The translations under genes were made by a program, and so were the position numbers. From Blasia pusilla (taxonomy: Eukaryota > Marchantiophyta > Marchantiopsida > Blasiales): DNA of 64,000 nt. The stretch lies in NCBI GenBank assembly GCA_050084515.1, contig CM114275.1, positions 10,540,001 to 10,604,000 on the forward strand, written 5' to 3'. Numbering within the stretch: position 1 is the first letter of the stretch; each line of letters opens with the position of its first letter. Below are positions 23,002 to 34,065 of this stretch, piece by piece. A model generated the notes under the pieces. The model saw nothing but the letters and a program-made list of their open reading frames with translations. It ran no database searches and was not told where the DNA came from.

Positions 23002-23590
23002 TGTCATGGTAGATGAGGCGTAGGGCGAGATAGTATCTAGGCATTAGAGGGTTCTTGTACTTCCCTATTTTGAGAGGTCATATGTGACCTGCTCTTAGGA
23101 GGTGACCTACGAGTGTAGGTCACCCTTCTCTTTATGAGGAGTGGCAACCTTGGAGAGGTTGACTTTCCCAGCCATGTATGGTTCTACTTGGACCTATAGG
23201 GTTGTGGGTTAGTTGGTAGTTGGTCTCATGAGGGAACCACATGTGTAGTTGTTAGGGAGCTGGTATGGGTGTACTACATGTTGGTAGTGACTTGCTAGAT
23301 GGAAGGTGAAATGTGTGTACAAGTCACTCATGGAGGTGCCTAGGGGGGTATACATCGGATGAGTCTCATTTGGAGCTCATCTCCTTAGGATTGCAGACCC
23401 TTGTTGGGATCCGTGATACAATTCGACGTGCATGTATTGATCCTGGATTCTCTCTTGAAGAGTGGGCTAGGAGTGATCAATAAGGAGATCACACATTTTG
23501 GGAATCCTTTTGTGTACTTTCTCTTGTTGTTACACGAGTGCGTATATAAATCATTAGTATGGTTGTTTGGATGAAGCACGGTTGATTGCA
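23002..23590 (+). repeat. Candidate 5' LTR of MTR-B
   Basis: Starts TGTCATGG, like the minus-strand start TGTCATGACC of the MTR-A LTR, and may end at GATTGCA. It shares GCTCTTAGG and TGACTTTCCCAG with the MTR-A LTR. It holds the perfect hairpins AGGTCATATGTGACCT (23076-23091) and GGTGACCTAC-GAGT-GTAGGTCACC (23101-23124) ahead of a TATA-like TTTATGAG. The same hairpin-rich layout is seen in the MTR-type solo LTR at 47755-48377. No 3' partner exists to prove the limits. Confidence 0.5.
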
Positions 23591-23606
23591 GATTTCATCA
23601 GAGCTT
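23591..23606 (+). other. Candidate primer binding site of MTR-B
   Basis: GATTTCATCAGAGCTT resembles the initiator-Met tRNA site TGGTATCAGAGC with three changes. It sits directly after the presumed LTR end. Confidence 0.35.
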
Positions 23607-26290
23607 ATAGTGCATATTCAACTTTATATGCTAAGGAGATGCATGTTGGTTCTGAATAGAAGAGGAGATCGCACCCAATTTGTGGTGTAGAGCAAAACTG
23701 TGGTGCTGTGGGATTTGCAAGAATTGCAAGCTAGTGTATTGTGACCATGCGGGAGACCATGGGGCAGAAGAATTTTTGAAATCAAAGTGAGATGTTCAGA
23801 ATTGAGAAATTTGTGCAATGCAACAGATTTGATAGGATTTGAAGACAGGGAGGCTTCTCAATCCTAGTGGAGTTGCTCAAGAGTGGAGCAATTGAGGATC
23901 ATATTGTAGGGATGGAATTCTTGAGACAATTTTGGTGAGGAAATCAATGTCAATCGTGACTTGATTTAGTGTTGGCAAGTCAGCAAGTGCGTGGGCACTT
24001 CGTTGCTGATTTTGAGTAAGGAGTGCTTGATTCTGGACCAAATAGGATGAATTTTGGGCCGGAGGAAAATCAAGCAAGAAGTGAATGTAAGGAGGGCACA
24101 ATGGTGTTTGATTGTGTGGGATTTTATGAGAGTTGAATTCGCCATTGGAAAGATCGCAAAAAACTGAGTCCAACTCTGGAAAAGAGACCAGAAACGGAGT
24201 TGATTTGAGAAAGATTCCAAAATGATTCGCCACAGACGTGTAGATTCATGAGATGAGCGGATCACTGGTGTGGATAGGGCGGGAGAGCAGCGCTGGAGGT
24301 GCTATGCGAGGCATTAGAACTTAAGTTATGATAGCCCTTGTTTGGAAAGTAAGGAGTGAGGAGGAGGAGAGCTCTTCATTCAATCCGAACTGAAGTTTCA
24401 ATTTCCCTTGTTGGTGAACGTGGTTCAAGCAAGGAAGAGGTTACGTGGTCAACTTCCCTCAATCAAAGGTTGAGAAAGTTTGGGGTGCAGCTAGTATGGA
24501 GGAACTAGCGGCATTATTTCGGAGCCGTTATTGGAGCATAGCTAGGACTGCTAGCCACAGAGTTAGTAGAGTTGAGGGAGGCATGACAACTTAAGTTCCA
24601 ATTCAGGAGAGCCCTCCCAAGAGGCAATTCGGAACAGAGCGGCAAAGTGGGAATCGGAACTGAAGTTCTGATTTAGAAGCAAGGGCCGAGTCAATTAAAG
24701 GGCGTGGCACGGCACGGCGCGGCAAGGGTGACAAGGAGCTACAAAAGGGATTTGGAACTCAAGTTCCATTTTAAGCACAATTGCGCCAAGGCGTGGTTCA
24801 AGTGCATGGTGGTCATCTCGATGGCATTGCAGAGATTGGCACAGCAAGAGTAACAAGGAAGCAAGGAGGATTTGAAACTCAAGTTCCAATTCAGTTCCAG
24901 TTGGAGAACAGTGGAGCGCCTTAACTGCAGTTGACTATGGCATGGCATAGTGTAGCAATGTAGAACTGCGAAGTGAAGCGAGGAGCAATTGGAACTTCAG
25001 TTCCAATCCCGCTCTTGAGTTGTGGTGTGTCTTCTCTATAGGGAGGTGGAGATGACATAAAGGAGGCAATCAGAACTCTAGTTTTGATTCCGCTCCTCAG
25101 TTGTGGGTTCTCTTCAGGGAGCTGGAGAGGATAGTGAGGGCAATAAGAACTCAAGTTCTTATCCCCTTTGACGCGACCCAAGAAGTGGAGTCGGCGTGAC
25201 TCTCAATTTCAGCATGACGTTCAGAGGAAGGAGAGGAGAATCAAAATTGAAGTTCTTATTCCACGGCCTCTCAAGTGGGGCATGACTCTTCTTCACGCAC
25301 GGCAAGGGAGGAAGGAGAAAGAATCGGAAATGTAGTTCCAATCTGCAGAGTGTCAAGTGGGCGCGGCTCTCCCTACCAAGGTGCGGCGCGGCGTGTGAAG
25401 CAGAGAGAGGAGTGAGCAATTGGAACTGAAGTTCCAATTCCTTCATTCTTCTGTGAAGTCAAGAAAGAAGGAGTGAGCCAAGAAAATTCGGAATTGAAGT
25501 TCCAATTCGGCACTCTTTCAGGTGAAGAATTTTTAGACGCCCAAGTTTCAGTCAAGTTGGCAAAGCGGCGTAGCAATCGGAACCCAAGTTCCCATTGGGA
25601 TCATTCCGTCGCCCTTTTCTATCCTGAGGTAGTCTCTTTTGGTGTGGGTGAGAATCGGAACCCAAGTTCCAATCCCACCTGGTCTCTTGTGAATCCGACA
25701 TTTGTGGCGCGGCGCGAATCGAAACTGAAGTTCCCATTCACATGTGAGCTTCGCGCAGTGAAGCGTGGCGGAGAAGTGAGACGGGTATTCTCAACGTTTA
25801 GAGGCTTTTAGGTGGGAGAGGTGTCAAAGGCGCGAGGTACCAGCAAGCTAGCTTTCTGGCGGGCGTGTGGACGTGGCAAGCTGGTGCTAATCCAGTTCAG
25901 CATAACTTCCAGATCACCCATCCTAGTTCTATTCCTCCAGAGTGTGTTTAACTGGAGAGTTCTTTTGCATGTTGTGTTACCAACACACCCACAAGGAAGT
26001 GATGGCTAGTTGTTGCACAAAGTGGAATTTATTCACTTACCTTGTTGCTTATGAGGATGTTTGAGGGGTGATTTTTGGATGACATACATTGTGGATTAGT
26101 GCGTTGGTGAGTGCACGGCACTACCGCGATTATTGTAGAGAGCTTGGTGGGATGGATGTATACCACACTATTCGGGAGTGACTTAGTGTGCGGGCTATTT
26201 GCCAAGTGTTGATCTCATGTGAGATAAGTGGGGGCGTGTCCACATTTTAGGCATTGTCTAGTGCAGAGCTAGTGGCTCAATGTGTACTGG
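23607..26290 (+). other. Long 5' leader of MTR-B
   Basis: About 2.7 kb without coding motifs. Its right half contains the palindrome array. It ends at ACTGG (26286-26290), which pairs with ACTTG (32418-32422) as the imperfect target duplication of CV-1. The leader therefore continues directly into the gag region after 32422. Short frames inside have no motif. Confidence 0.5.
24386..25735 (+). repeat. Array of about 15 short palindromes, consensus GGAACT-NN-AGTTCC
   Basis: Imperfect copies start near 24386, 24587, 24655, 24754, 24874, 24991, 25072, 25146, 25243, 25326, 25422, 25490, 25579, 25657 and 25720. They are usually followed by AATTC or AATCCC. The copy at 25420 extends to a perfect AATTGGAACT-GA-AGTTCCAATT palindrome. 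Spacers run from about 60 to 200 bases, become shorter to the right, and are GC-rich without similarity to each other. That rules out a simple tandem repeat and a CRISPR array. Function unknown. Confidence 0.85.
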
Positions 26291-26558
26291 TGTCGTGCGC
26301 CAACTCTCCTTGAATGTCAATCTTAGTGTCACTTCCTTTGGCAACCCACTTCCTACACTTGACTCCTTTCAAGTCTTGATCCGCTTTTGGTCCAGGTTTC
26401 TCAATCGCGACCACAACATATGAAACACAACGCCTTGCTTGCGTTTCAACTCTTGTGTCTTCTCCGAGACCACTCCAACGCGATAACCATCTTAGCTTGA
26501 GCCCGCTAGTGTTCCGATGTTCCGCTTTGGCACTCGTTTGGTCATGAGGGTCGTGACA
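26291..26558 (-). repeat. 3' LTR of CV-1, internally deleted
   Basis: 268 bp, against 1001 bp for the other LTR. The left ~39 bases and right ~225 bases match 31417-32417; the middle ~730 bases are missing between AATCTTAGTG and TCACTTCC. Ends TGTCGTGCGCC and TCGTGACA are intact. Confidence 0.85.
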
Positions 26559-26573
26559 CTCACCCCTCTTTAG
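26559..26573 (-). other. Polypurine tract of CV-1
   Basis: Plus-strand CTCACCCCTCTTTAG, read as CTAAAGAGGGGTGAG on the element strand, directly next to the 3' LTR. Confidence 0.7.
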
Positions 26574-27005
26574 AGGTTGATGCCCTCATCAACCCAAACC
26601 TTTGTTATGTCAAGTCTCCTGGGCAGCCTACCCATTGACATCGAATTACATTCTGGTGGCTAACCCGCAATTCCTCTTAAGTCTCAAGTTCATGCTTTGC
26701 ACCACTTAGAATTATTAGCATCTCCTCTTCGATAAGCCTGGACACGTTTTGAAGAACTAACCTATCAAATAAGCTGACTAAGTGTGCAACTTTAGACTCT
26801 TTTGGCTCACTCTTGTAAACATCACACCTATTTACCTGGTCCACAAATTGTACTATTATTGGGTCGCTCTCGTATTCAACTTGGGCACGTCACTATGTTT
26901 ACTCATGCTTCCACAAGTAAGATCACCCAAAGCCCCAAGTTCGGGTTGCGTGTTTTCCAAGTCTGCCTCTGCAATTCAAGTTGCCTCCTTCACATGGTTG
27001 CCTTT

Positions 27006-27245
27006 CTATTTAACCAAGTACTCATACTCGTTGGCCCGACGCCTCAAACGCAAGATGGTCTCCACCTCAAACTCCGATTCTTCATTCACAATTACCGGTT
27101 GCGGTATCAACACTTGTCTTCGCTTGAAATGCCCATTATCTTGAAGATATTTGTTCAACAATGACACATGAAAGGTCGGGTGAATCTTGAACTCGTCCGA
27201 CAGCTCCAATGTACACACATCCTCAAAGGGGTTTGCCATGATCAC
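27006..27245 (-). pseudogene. Integrase tail and chromodomain of CV-1
   Basis: The frame reads HPTFHVSLLNKYL (the usual end of the GPY/F-like tail). Then SEFEVETILRLRRR and EYEYLVK follow at 27077-27009, the typical start of a chromodomain. A stop codon (27006-27008) stands where the conserved tryptophan of YLVKW is expected, so the domain is cut. Chromodomains of chromoviruses bind methylated histone tails and steer integration. The frame partly overlaps the integrase frame. Confidence 0.8.
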
Positions 27246-28320
27246 ATACGGTCCAACATACTTGGCAGACAGCTTTGCAGATATTCGCTTGTCGTGTCCG
27301 TGCCAATATAGTATCCTTCGAAAGGGCTAGGTCAAGAGACCCTTCTGGCTCTCGTCCATTTTCCATAAGAAACAAAGATTCTCCAATTGCAGAATGCTTG
27401 GTTGAGTTGTAGCAGTACTCCGCCATGCTTAGCCACTTGACCCAATCTCGATGATCCGCACTCACATAATTCCTTACGTACTGATTCATGATCGAGTTTA
27501 CCTTTTCAGTCTGCCCATCCGTTTGTGGATGGAAGGCAGTACTGAAACTCAGCTTGGTCTTAAACCTTCTGAATAAGTGCTTCCACAAAGCATTGGTAAA
27601 TTTTAGATCTCGATCTGAAATAATGCTCCTCGACAAACTGTGAGCCCGCCACCAGCCATCCAGGAACAGTTGCAAAGTTGTATAAGCTGTTGCGGAATCC
27701 ACCGTCGGCACAAATCTCTCCAACTTGCTAAATCGATCAACAATCACAAGTATAGAGTTGTATCCCTCATATTTCGGAAGACTCGTGATGAAATCTAGAC
27801 TCACACTTTGCAAGGGTCCTTCTCGAATTGGCAAGGGATGCAGCAAGCCTTGTTTCTTATCATAAGAAACTCTGTTTGTTTGGCAGGTTATACAGGTCTT
27901 CACATATTGAGCAACATCCTCTTTCATGTGGGGCCAGAAGAACCGCTTAGACAGAACATCCAGCGTAGATTTCTCTCTTTTATGTCCTGCCAAGGGTTCG
28001 TCATGACATTCCACTAACACCTTGGTCCACATCCTGCCTTGCCCCACATAGATCCTGCTATACTTGAACCTTAGTAAACCGTGCCTCAAACTTATGTTGG
28101 CCACCTTTTCACCCTGCTTCAACCTCCTCAGAAACTCCATTGCTTGGGCGTCTCTCATGTATCCTTCACGAATCCTTCTCTCCAGATTTGTTTCTTTAGG
28201 GAACATTGCTCTTAAGACCTGTGTCATCGATGGCATGTGCTCATCCTTGCGACTCAACGCATCTAGAATCACATTATCTTTCCTTGGCTTGTGAATCAAC
28301 TCAACATCCATCAATGCCAA
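27223..28320 (-). pseudogene. RNase H end and integrase of CV-1
   Basis: A 365-codon frame. The first ~25 residues (ELIHKPRKDNVILDALSR) are the RNase H C-terminus. The zinc-binding HHCC part follows (ECHDEPLAGH, CITCQTNR), then the core: SLDFITSLP with the first aspartate, IISDRDLKFT with the second, and HPQTDGQTEKVN with the glutamate. All three catalytic residues are present, so this part is well conserved. The frame ends in a shifted sequence before the chromodomain. Confidence 0.9.
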
Positions 28321-28401
28321 AGTATCATGCCATCGTAGTTATTTTGGTGTCACTCAATCGTGGGTCTCAAAATACTTGAGCGATATGTTGTCGGTGAACA
28401 C

Positions 28402-28650
28402 TCAAGTTCTATGAAGTCCCAAATAGTGACGCCACTTCCTCAAACAATGGACCACCACAAACAACTCTTTCTCATGAGTAGACCATCTCCTTTCAGTTTT
28501 GCTAAGCTTCTTGCTCTTGTATGCTATAGGTCTCCCTTCTTGCACCAACATTCTTGCAATTGCGAAATCACTTGCATCAGTATGCACCTTGAGTGGTTTG
28601 TCAAACTCCGGAAGCTTCAGTACTGGTTCGTGTGATAGAATATGCTTCAC
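28402..28650 (-). pseudogene. RNase H of CV-1
   Basis: Reads LKVHTDASDFAIARMLVQEG, then IAYKSKKLS and THEKELFVVVHCLRKWRHYL, the typical Ty3/gypsy RNase H with the HTDAS catalytic start. A frame break separates it from the next frame at 28320. Confidence 0.85.
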
Positions 28651-28680
28651 TTGGCTGAATGCCTCATTAACTTCATGGGT

Positions 28681-29310
28681 CTAGGTCATGTTGGCAAACT
28701 TTGCTGTCCAATCCGTGAGAGGTCTCAAAATGCCCGAAAAGTTCTTCACATAAGTGCAATAGAACTGCACCGCACCTATGAACCTTCTCATCCCCTTTAC
28801 GGTGGACGGTGGTTTCCACTCGACAATCACTTTCACCTTCTCCATGTATGGATTGACGCCATCTGCGCTAATCCCGTGACCCAAGAATTTGATCTTGCTC
28901 AATCCGAATTCACTCTTCTCTACATTTGCATATAGCTGATTTTCCCTTAGCTTTGACAAGACCGCTCTCACATGTCGAGCGTGCTCCCCTAGTGACTTCG
29001 AATAGATAAGTATGTCATCAATGTAGATGATAACATACTCATCCATCTCCTTGTGAAAAATGGAGTTCATCAATGTGGTGAACGTTGGAGGCGCATTGCA
29101 TAGACCGAAAGGCATCACAACAAACTCAAAGGAACCGTATCTTGTCCTACACGTAGTCTTCTCCACATCTGCCTCAACAATCCCAATCTAGTAATATCCT
29201 GACTTCAAGTTAATCCTACTGAAATATCTCGCCCCTACCAACCTATCGAAGAGATCATGTATCCTTGGAAGAGGATAGTTGTTCCTAACCGTCACTTTAT
29301 TCAGCGCACA
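28681..29310 (-). pseudogene. Reverse transcriptase palm of CV-1
   Basis: The frame 29166-28681 gives YGSFEFVVMPFGLCNAPPTF, then YIDDILIYS (active site), KSEFGLSKIKFLGHGIS and the thumb region. Upstream of 29166 a stop-containing stretch still reads RINLKSGYY, corresponding to the LDLRSGYHQ block that carries the first catalytic aspartate; here N replaces D. A connection to RNase H follows directly. Confidence 0.85.
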
Positions 29311-30339
29311 TCACACACAGCGGTAATCAACACAAAGCCTCATCTTCCCATCCTTCTTCTTCACAAAGAGAACGGGTGCTCCATAAGGTGACTTGCTAGT
29401 CCTAATGTAACCCTTTTCCAAGAGCTCACTTAAATGCCTTTTTAACTTAAGAAGTTCTTCTTGATTCAACCTATATGGTGCCTTTGAAGGTGGTTGGAAA
29501 CCAGGTATGATCTCTATCTTATGATTGACTGCTCTATGTGGTGGCAACTCAGTCGGAAGCTCATTTGTAAAGACATCCTCAAACTCCCTAACCACTCTCT
29601 GGAGTAGTTCTCGAATTCCCCTTGAAGCAGTGTCATGATCTCTGCGTATTTTTCTTGTAGCCTCCTCCACTTGTCTCATCAAGCAGAGGAATCCATCCTC
29701 TAACTCGATCATGCTCCTCCTTTTAATAGTATTCACCAACTCCTTCTTCACCAGAACCTCACGAACCAACCGCACTTGCAACCGTTTGCCTTTCAACAAG
29801 ACGCTCAACCTGAATGGTCTACGTCTTAATTCCACCTCATACGCATCGAGGAATATATTCCCCAAGACTTTGTCGATGCCGTCCATCTCGCACACAGTGA
29901 AATTATCCTTCAACTCGAATACTCCGCATCCTATGGTTAAACCTAATACCAACTCAGAAGTTCGATGAGACTTGCCTCCGGCAAATCCTACTTGAATGGG
30001 CTCGTCCGCCTTAGAGGTGGACAAACCCAGCTCCTTCACGATTCTCGGGCTTAGGAAGGAGTGCAAAGCACCTATATCCATGAGCAACAACACATCGCGA
30101 TCAGCAATCTTGGATCTTAGGTACAACAAATTGGGCGGTCTCTTGGTGACCTGAAGGGACGTCTCGAGACCACCCGTCGACAGATGTTTAGCAGCAAACG
30201 CAATCATACTCCCATTACTAACCTTTGGTTTTGAACACCCTTTCTCCATGTGCCCAGGCTTGCCACAGTTGTAGCATATCACCTTGCCGTTTCCTGACTT
30301 AGAATTGTGTCCTCCTCTCGGCTTCGCATGAAGTTCCAC
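29311..30339 (-). pseudogene. Nucleocapsid, protease and RT fingers of CV-1
   Basis: A 342-codon frame. Residues 22-35 form a standard CCHC knuckle (CYNCGKPGHMEKGC, 30276-30235). Residues 85-98 read LLMDIGALHSFLSP, the aspartic protease site with the catalytic D kept but S changed to I. The RT fingers begin near residue 273 (KIEIIPGFQPPSKAPYRLN) and continue to LFVKKKDGKMRLCVDYR, where a stop interrupts. Confidence 0.9.
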
Positions 30340-30570
30340 TCGTTTTGCTGCCGGGGCAAGCGAATCTCCTGGGTCGCGCGAGCCACCACTCTAGACTCTC
30401 TTGAATGTCTCTTTGTTCTTCGAATTCTTCAAAAAACCTTTTGGCTCAAAGGGCTTCTAGGTTTTGACTTCATCGTCCCCAATCCGCTCCACTAGTTTCA
30501 AAAGGTCTGCGCAGGTATCTGACAACGCCGACATTTGGTAAAGGGCCTTTTCAGCACTCTGTTTGATTCG

Positions 30571-31393
30571 CTAAATGAAGATAGCCTTCTTCGCGTGCTC
30601 ATCAATTTTAGGAAGAGAAGTCAGTTTCGCACTAAAATCGCTCATGTCAGCACTTAATGAACCACTTTGCCACAACCGCATGCATTCCACCGTGTCGCAC
30701 AACCCTTGGTACTTCGGAGTGAATCGATTATCAATCAACACCTTAAAATTCTCCCAACTCAAAGGTGACTTGCCGGCCATATGTTCCTCTCGTTTAGCTT
30801 TCCACCATTGTAGGGCATGATCCTTTAGGAAAGTAACGGCTACCATCACCTTGCCTTGCTCAACTGCCCTCTGCCCCTCGAAGTGCAGTTCCACCTCCGT
30901 AAGGAAATCCTTCACTTTCCGAGAATGCCCCACCCTAGTGAATGGCGTGGGTAGGTTTGTCTTGCAGAGCTTTTTTCATGCACCCGGAGTTTGGTCTGCC
31001 TCTAGCTCTTTAATCTGCTTACTTTGCTGGGACATCTGCTCTACCAACAACTTCAACAAGTCCAACGTCTGGCTCGACTTAGTCGATTCCCTTGAGTTTG
31101 GAGCCAATGGCCCTGCGGAAGGATTCGGCTCTAGAACATCCTCATTTTGGCGCTCGGATCTTCGAGAGTCTCCGTCTCCTCCATAGCTTCACGGTTCGGC
31201 ATTGGTTCGACTCTCGGTTCACGTTGATTGATTCCGCGCTTCTCGGGTTCGTCTCCCTCGATCGCCATCTTAACGCCGCCTCACTCAGATCTCCTCCATG
31301 TTTCTTGCATCTCTCCTCGAGGGTCTGGGCCTAGTCACTACCTTGAGTTTCCCCAAGCATCCGATCGATCCCATACCCCAAGTTCTCGCTCAT
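30571..31393 (-). pseudogene. Gag capsid of CV-1
   Basis: The frame 30933-30571 reads FLTEVELHFEGQ, AVTFLKDHALQWWKAK, SWENFKVLIDNRFTPKY and FSAKLTSLPKID, the well-known retrotransposon Gag capsid pattern. The likely start is the ATG at about 31393 (minus), close to the primer binding site, but stops interrupt the N-terminal ~150 codons. The region between 30571 and 30339 is frameshifted. Confidence 0.8.
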
Positions 31394-31402
31394 CAAGGAT
31401 TA

Positions 31403-31414
31403 GCTCTGATACCA
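31403..31414 (-). other. Primer binding site of CV-1 (initiator Met tRNA)
   Basis: Plus-strand GCTCTGATACCA, read as TGGTATCAGAGC on the element strand. It is the usual plant initiator-Met site, two bases inside the 5' LTR. Confidence 0.9.
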
Positions 31415-31416
31415 CT

Positions 31417-32417
31417 TGTCGTGTGCCTACTCTCCTTGAACGTCAATCTTAGTGTTGCGGAAGCGTACGTTCAGTAGGACACGCTCTCATCGCCAAACTC
31501 CACCCAAACGCACTCATGTTAGTCTGACTTTGGGTCAAGCGGCCTTCCAACCCACCGAGTCCTCAACTCGGCATCTCATCAAGCTCAACCTTCCTTCATT
31601 CCTAGGTTCCCAACACGGCAAGTCCTTCAAGACTTGGAACAGACTTTCTGGTTAGTCCAGGAACCTAAAATGGCACTTGTGCGCCTAGCGGTCCCAATTG
31701 TTCAACGGACCTCGTGAGAGTTCCTAACCGGGACCCAAGTAATTGAGTTGTGGGTTGGAATCCAAGAGGGATCTCTAAAATTCACCTCAATAGACTTGGT
31801 TTAGGTTTTCAAGCCCAACTCTAAACTCTCGATCCGTTCCATGCTCTTAAGCCGCCCCATGGCGCCCAAAGTGGGGTTCGAGTCCCAAGCACCCTTGGAG
31901 ACCTTCCCCCTTACTAGTACTTCTGGAGATATCCACCCTCTCTCTACCTTTGGGAAAGGATAGTCGGGCCCTTCATTTTGGCCCTCGACCCGACTCAACT
32001 TACAGTTTTTTTGAGGAGTTTCTCAGCCGCTACTTTTGCATTTGTAGAGATCTTTAATGCTTCTGAACTAGCTTTCCATAAGATTTCCAATGCATCCTTA
32101 TTTTTCCCAAACGCATCTTGGCACTAAACGTTATGGTCAAAAATACAGTCTGAAATTCCCAAACGCTAGTGGTGTTCCAAATCCGGATCACTTCCTTTGG
32201 CAACCCATTTCCTAAACTTGACTCCTCTCAAGTCTTGATCCGCGTTTGGTCATGGTTTCTCAATCGCGACCACAACATATGCAACGCGACACCTCGCTTG
32301 TGTCTCAACTCTTGCGTCTTCTCCGAGACCACTCCAACGCGCAAACCATCTTAGCGTGAGCCTGCTAGTGTTCCGATGTTCTGCTTTGGCACTCGTTTGG
32401 TCACGAGGGTCGCGACA
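31417..32417 (-). repeat. 5' LTR of CV-1
   Basis: 1001 bp, TGTCGTGTGCC to CGCGACA. Homologous to 54944-55975 and to the outer LTR 47345-48966, and to both ends of 26291-26558. Confidence 0.9.
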
Positions 32418-32422
32418 ACTTG

Positions 32423-33329
32423 AGAGCGTGGTAGTGGTGGAAGTGGCAGAGGATTTACACGGAGTGGGGCTAGGTATCAAGGGTTTCCATACGAGGAACC
32501 GCTTCAGCCACCAGTTGTAGTTGCTCCAGAGATCACGACAACGGATTATGAGTTACCCGAGAGGCCATGGGGTGTCGCAAGTGTCGCCACACCATTGTTA
32601 TAGGACATGGATGATCGCGATACTATGAGTCCACAAGGGGACCCCGAAGGTTCTTAGGCATGGTGGGAACTATTGAGTTGGATGATTTTATGGAAGAGTT
32701 TGATAGTTGGTGCAATGCATAGAGGATGCGGAACCAACAAAGATTCGACCCTTTTATGGCATGGAAGGGACTTTTTCAGCATCTGGAGGGAGGGCCCTCT
32801 AGATGCTGAGATTATCAAGAGTTTTGGATTCTCCACGAGGCGGGGATCGAGGCATGGAGACTATTTTGCTCTCCAAGATATGTGACCCTCATACGACGTG
32901 CGATGTATGATGTGGCGGCTGTAGTAGCACCCACTAACCGCACGGAGGAGACACTTATGGGATTTTTGTGCAACACCGCACAAGTGGATGCAGATGTAGT
33001 GGGTACGAGAGGTGGGGTGAGAGCTTTTGAGCCACAAGGATTCGATGTGGAGTTGGATCCCAAGAGGGGAGAAGCTAGTAGGCAGGCTAGACTTCCCCAG
33101 TCTTTCACATTTTCGGAGGCTCTTCGGACCCCAGAGATCCTCCCTAGACGTCCTTTGAGGAGCGGTGTTGTCGTAGATGCCGATGCATTTAGAGGAGCGG
33201 CTAAGGCGAGTACGTCTACCAGGCCCATGAAGCATTCGACACGGCCTAGTACTAGCACGTTACGAGAGATGGCAAAGGCTTTGCGTAGCGGCCCACTGTT
33301 AACGGCCAGAGATTTGTTGACATGTTGAG
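32423..33329 (+). pseudogene. Gag of MTR-B
   Basis: Segments matching MTR-A Gag appear in order: RGFTRSGARYQ (32450), GTIELDDFMEEFDSWC (32665-32710), PFMAWKGLFQHLEGG (32750-32795) and AGIEAWRLF. Stops and small shifts separate them. The frame 32882-33328 follows and has no counterpart that I can align. The CCHC region is not visible here and may be lost. The N-terminus was cut from its leader by CV-1. Confidence 0.65.
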
Positions 33330-33559
33330 GTCGACCAGCTGATGTTTTTTGGTTGGCGGCGACGCTATGTGAGAGCGGTGAGTTTGGTTCTTCTAGTGTT
33401 CTTGCATAGGAGATGTGGCAGAGGTACCCTTGGAGGAGGTGCTCGGGACAAGAGCCACAGAGAGTTGGCATGCAGCAGCGGCTAGAGTGGCAGAGTTGCC
33501 TGCTAGACCAGCGATAGAGCGTGCAGCCGTCTCACCAGGAGATTTTGTCTTGGACAACC

Positions 33560-33942
33560 GAGATGGAGTTTTCTAGTTGGTTGGTCCATCCGGAGTCGTG
33601 TATTGACCGCAGAGAATGCTACTTGATTCAGGAGCACAACGCCTTATGTTAGGGAAGGCAGCATGTGTAGCGATGGGATTGCAGAAGTGTGAGATCACTC
33701 CATGTCCATTTGAGATTGAGACTTCACAGGGAGGAACATCCCCGACACAATTCATGACTCGCGATGAGATTGCAGTGAGGTTTCAGCCCAATCATCCCAC
33801 TGATAGTGCGATGGTGCAGACAAGAGCGATTGTGATACCGACCGAGTCTTATGATGTTTTGGTAGGGGCTACCGAATTGTATCCTCTAGGGTTCACACTT
33901 GACTTTTGGGAGGAGTCAGCCTCCTATCGACGAGGTTGGTAG
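33560..33942 (+). pseudogene. Aspartic protease of MTR-B
   Basis: The frame from 33616 reads MLLDSGAQRLMLGKAA, with the complete DSGA active-site motif. Then CPFEIETSQGG, TQFMTRDEIAVRF and YDVLVGATELYPLG follow. The last is the usual flap/C-terminal ILG-like segment (here LVGATEL). Length about 105 codons fits a retropepsin monomer, which works as a dimer. Lies upstream of the methyltransferase. A frameshift or stop ends it at 33942. Confidence 0.8.
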
Positions 33943-34065
33943 TCAGGTGAGGGACAAGCCAGTCAGCTACCCGTGCAGTATGCAAGGAGACTTGATGGTT
34001 CACTCTGAGGGTCGACCGTAGCAGTTGTTGCTTATTGTGGCACATTATGTTGGCGTGGAGATTTA

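Larger units (their letters stand above)
26291..32417 (-). mobile_element. CV-1: chromodomain-containing Ty3/gypsy element (chromovirus)
   Basis: A 6.1-kb minus-strand element with TG...CA LTRs of one family (TGTCGTG...CGACA), an initiator-Met primer binding site, a polypurine tract, and Gag-CCHC-PR-RT-RH-INT-chromodomain in that order. Flanks ACTGG (left) and ACTTG (right) are the probable 5-bp target duplication with one change. It is inserted in MTR-B, so it is younger than that copy. Several stops and frameshifts make it inactive. LTRs of this family also occur alone at 47345-48966 and 54944-55975. Confidence 0.9.

Noticed and set aside
24386-25735. Palindrome array as a CRISPR
   Set aside because: The repeats are only ~14-22 bases, imperfect, with spacers of 60-200 bases, and the context is a plant retrotransposon leader.
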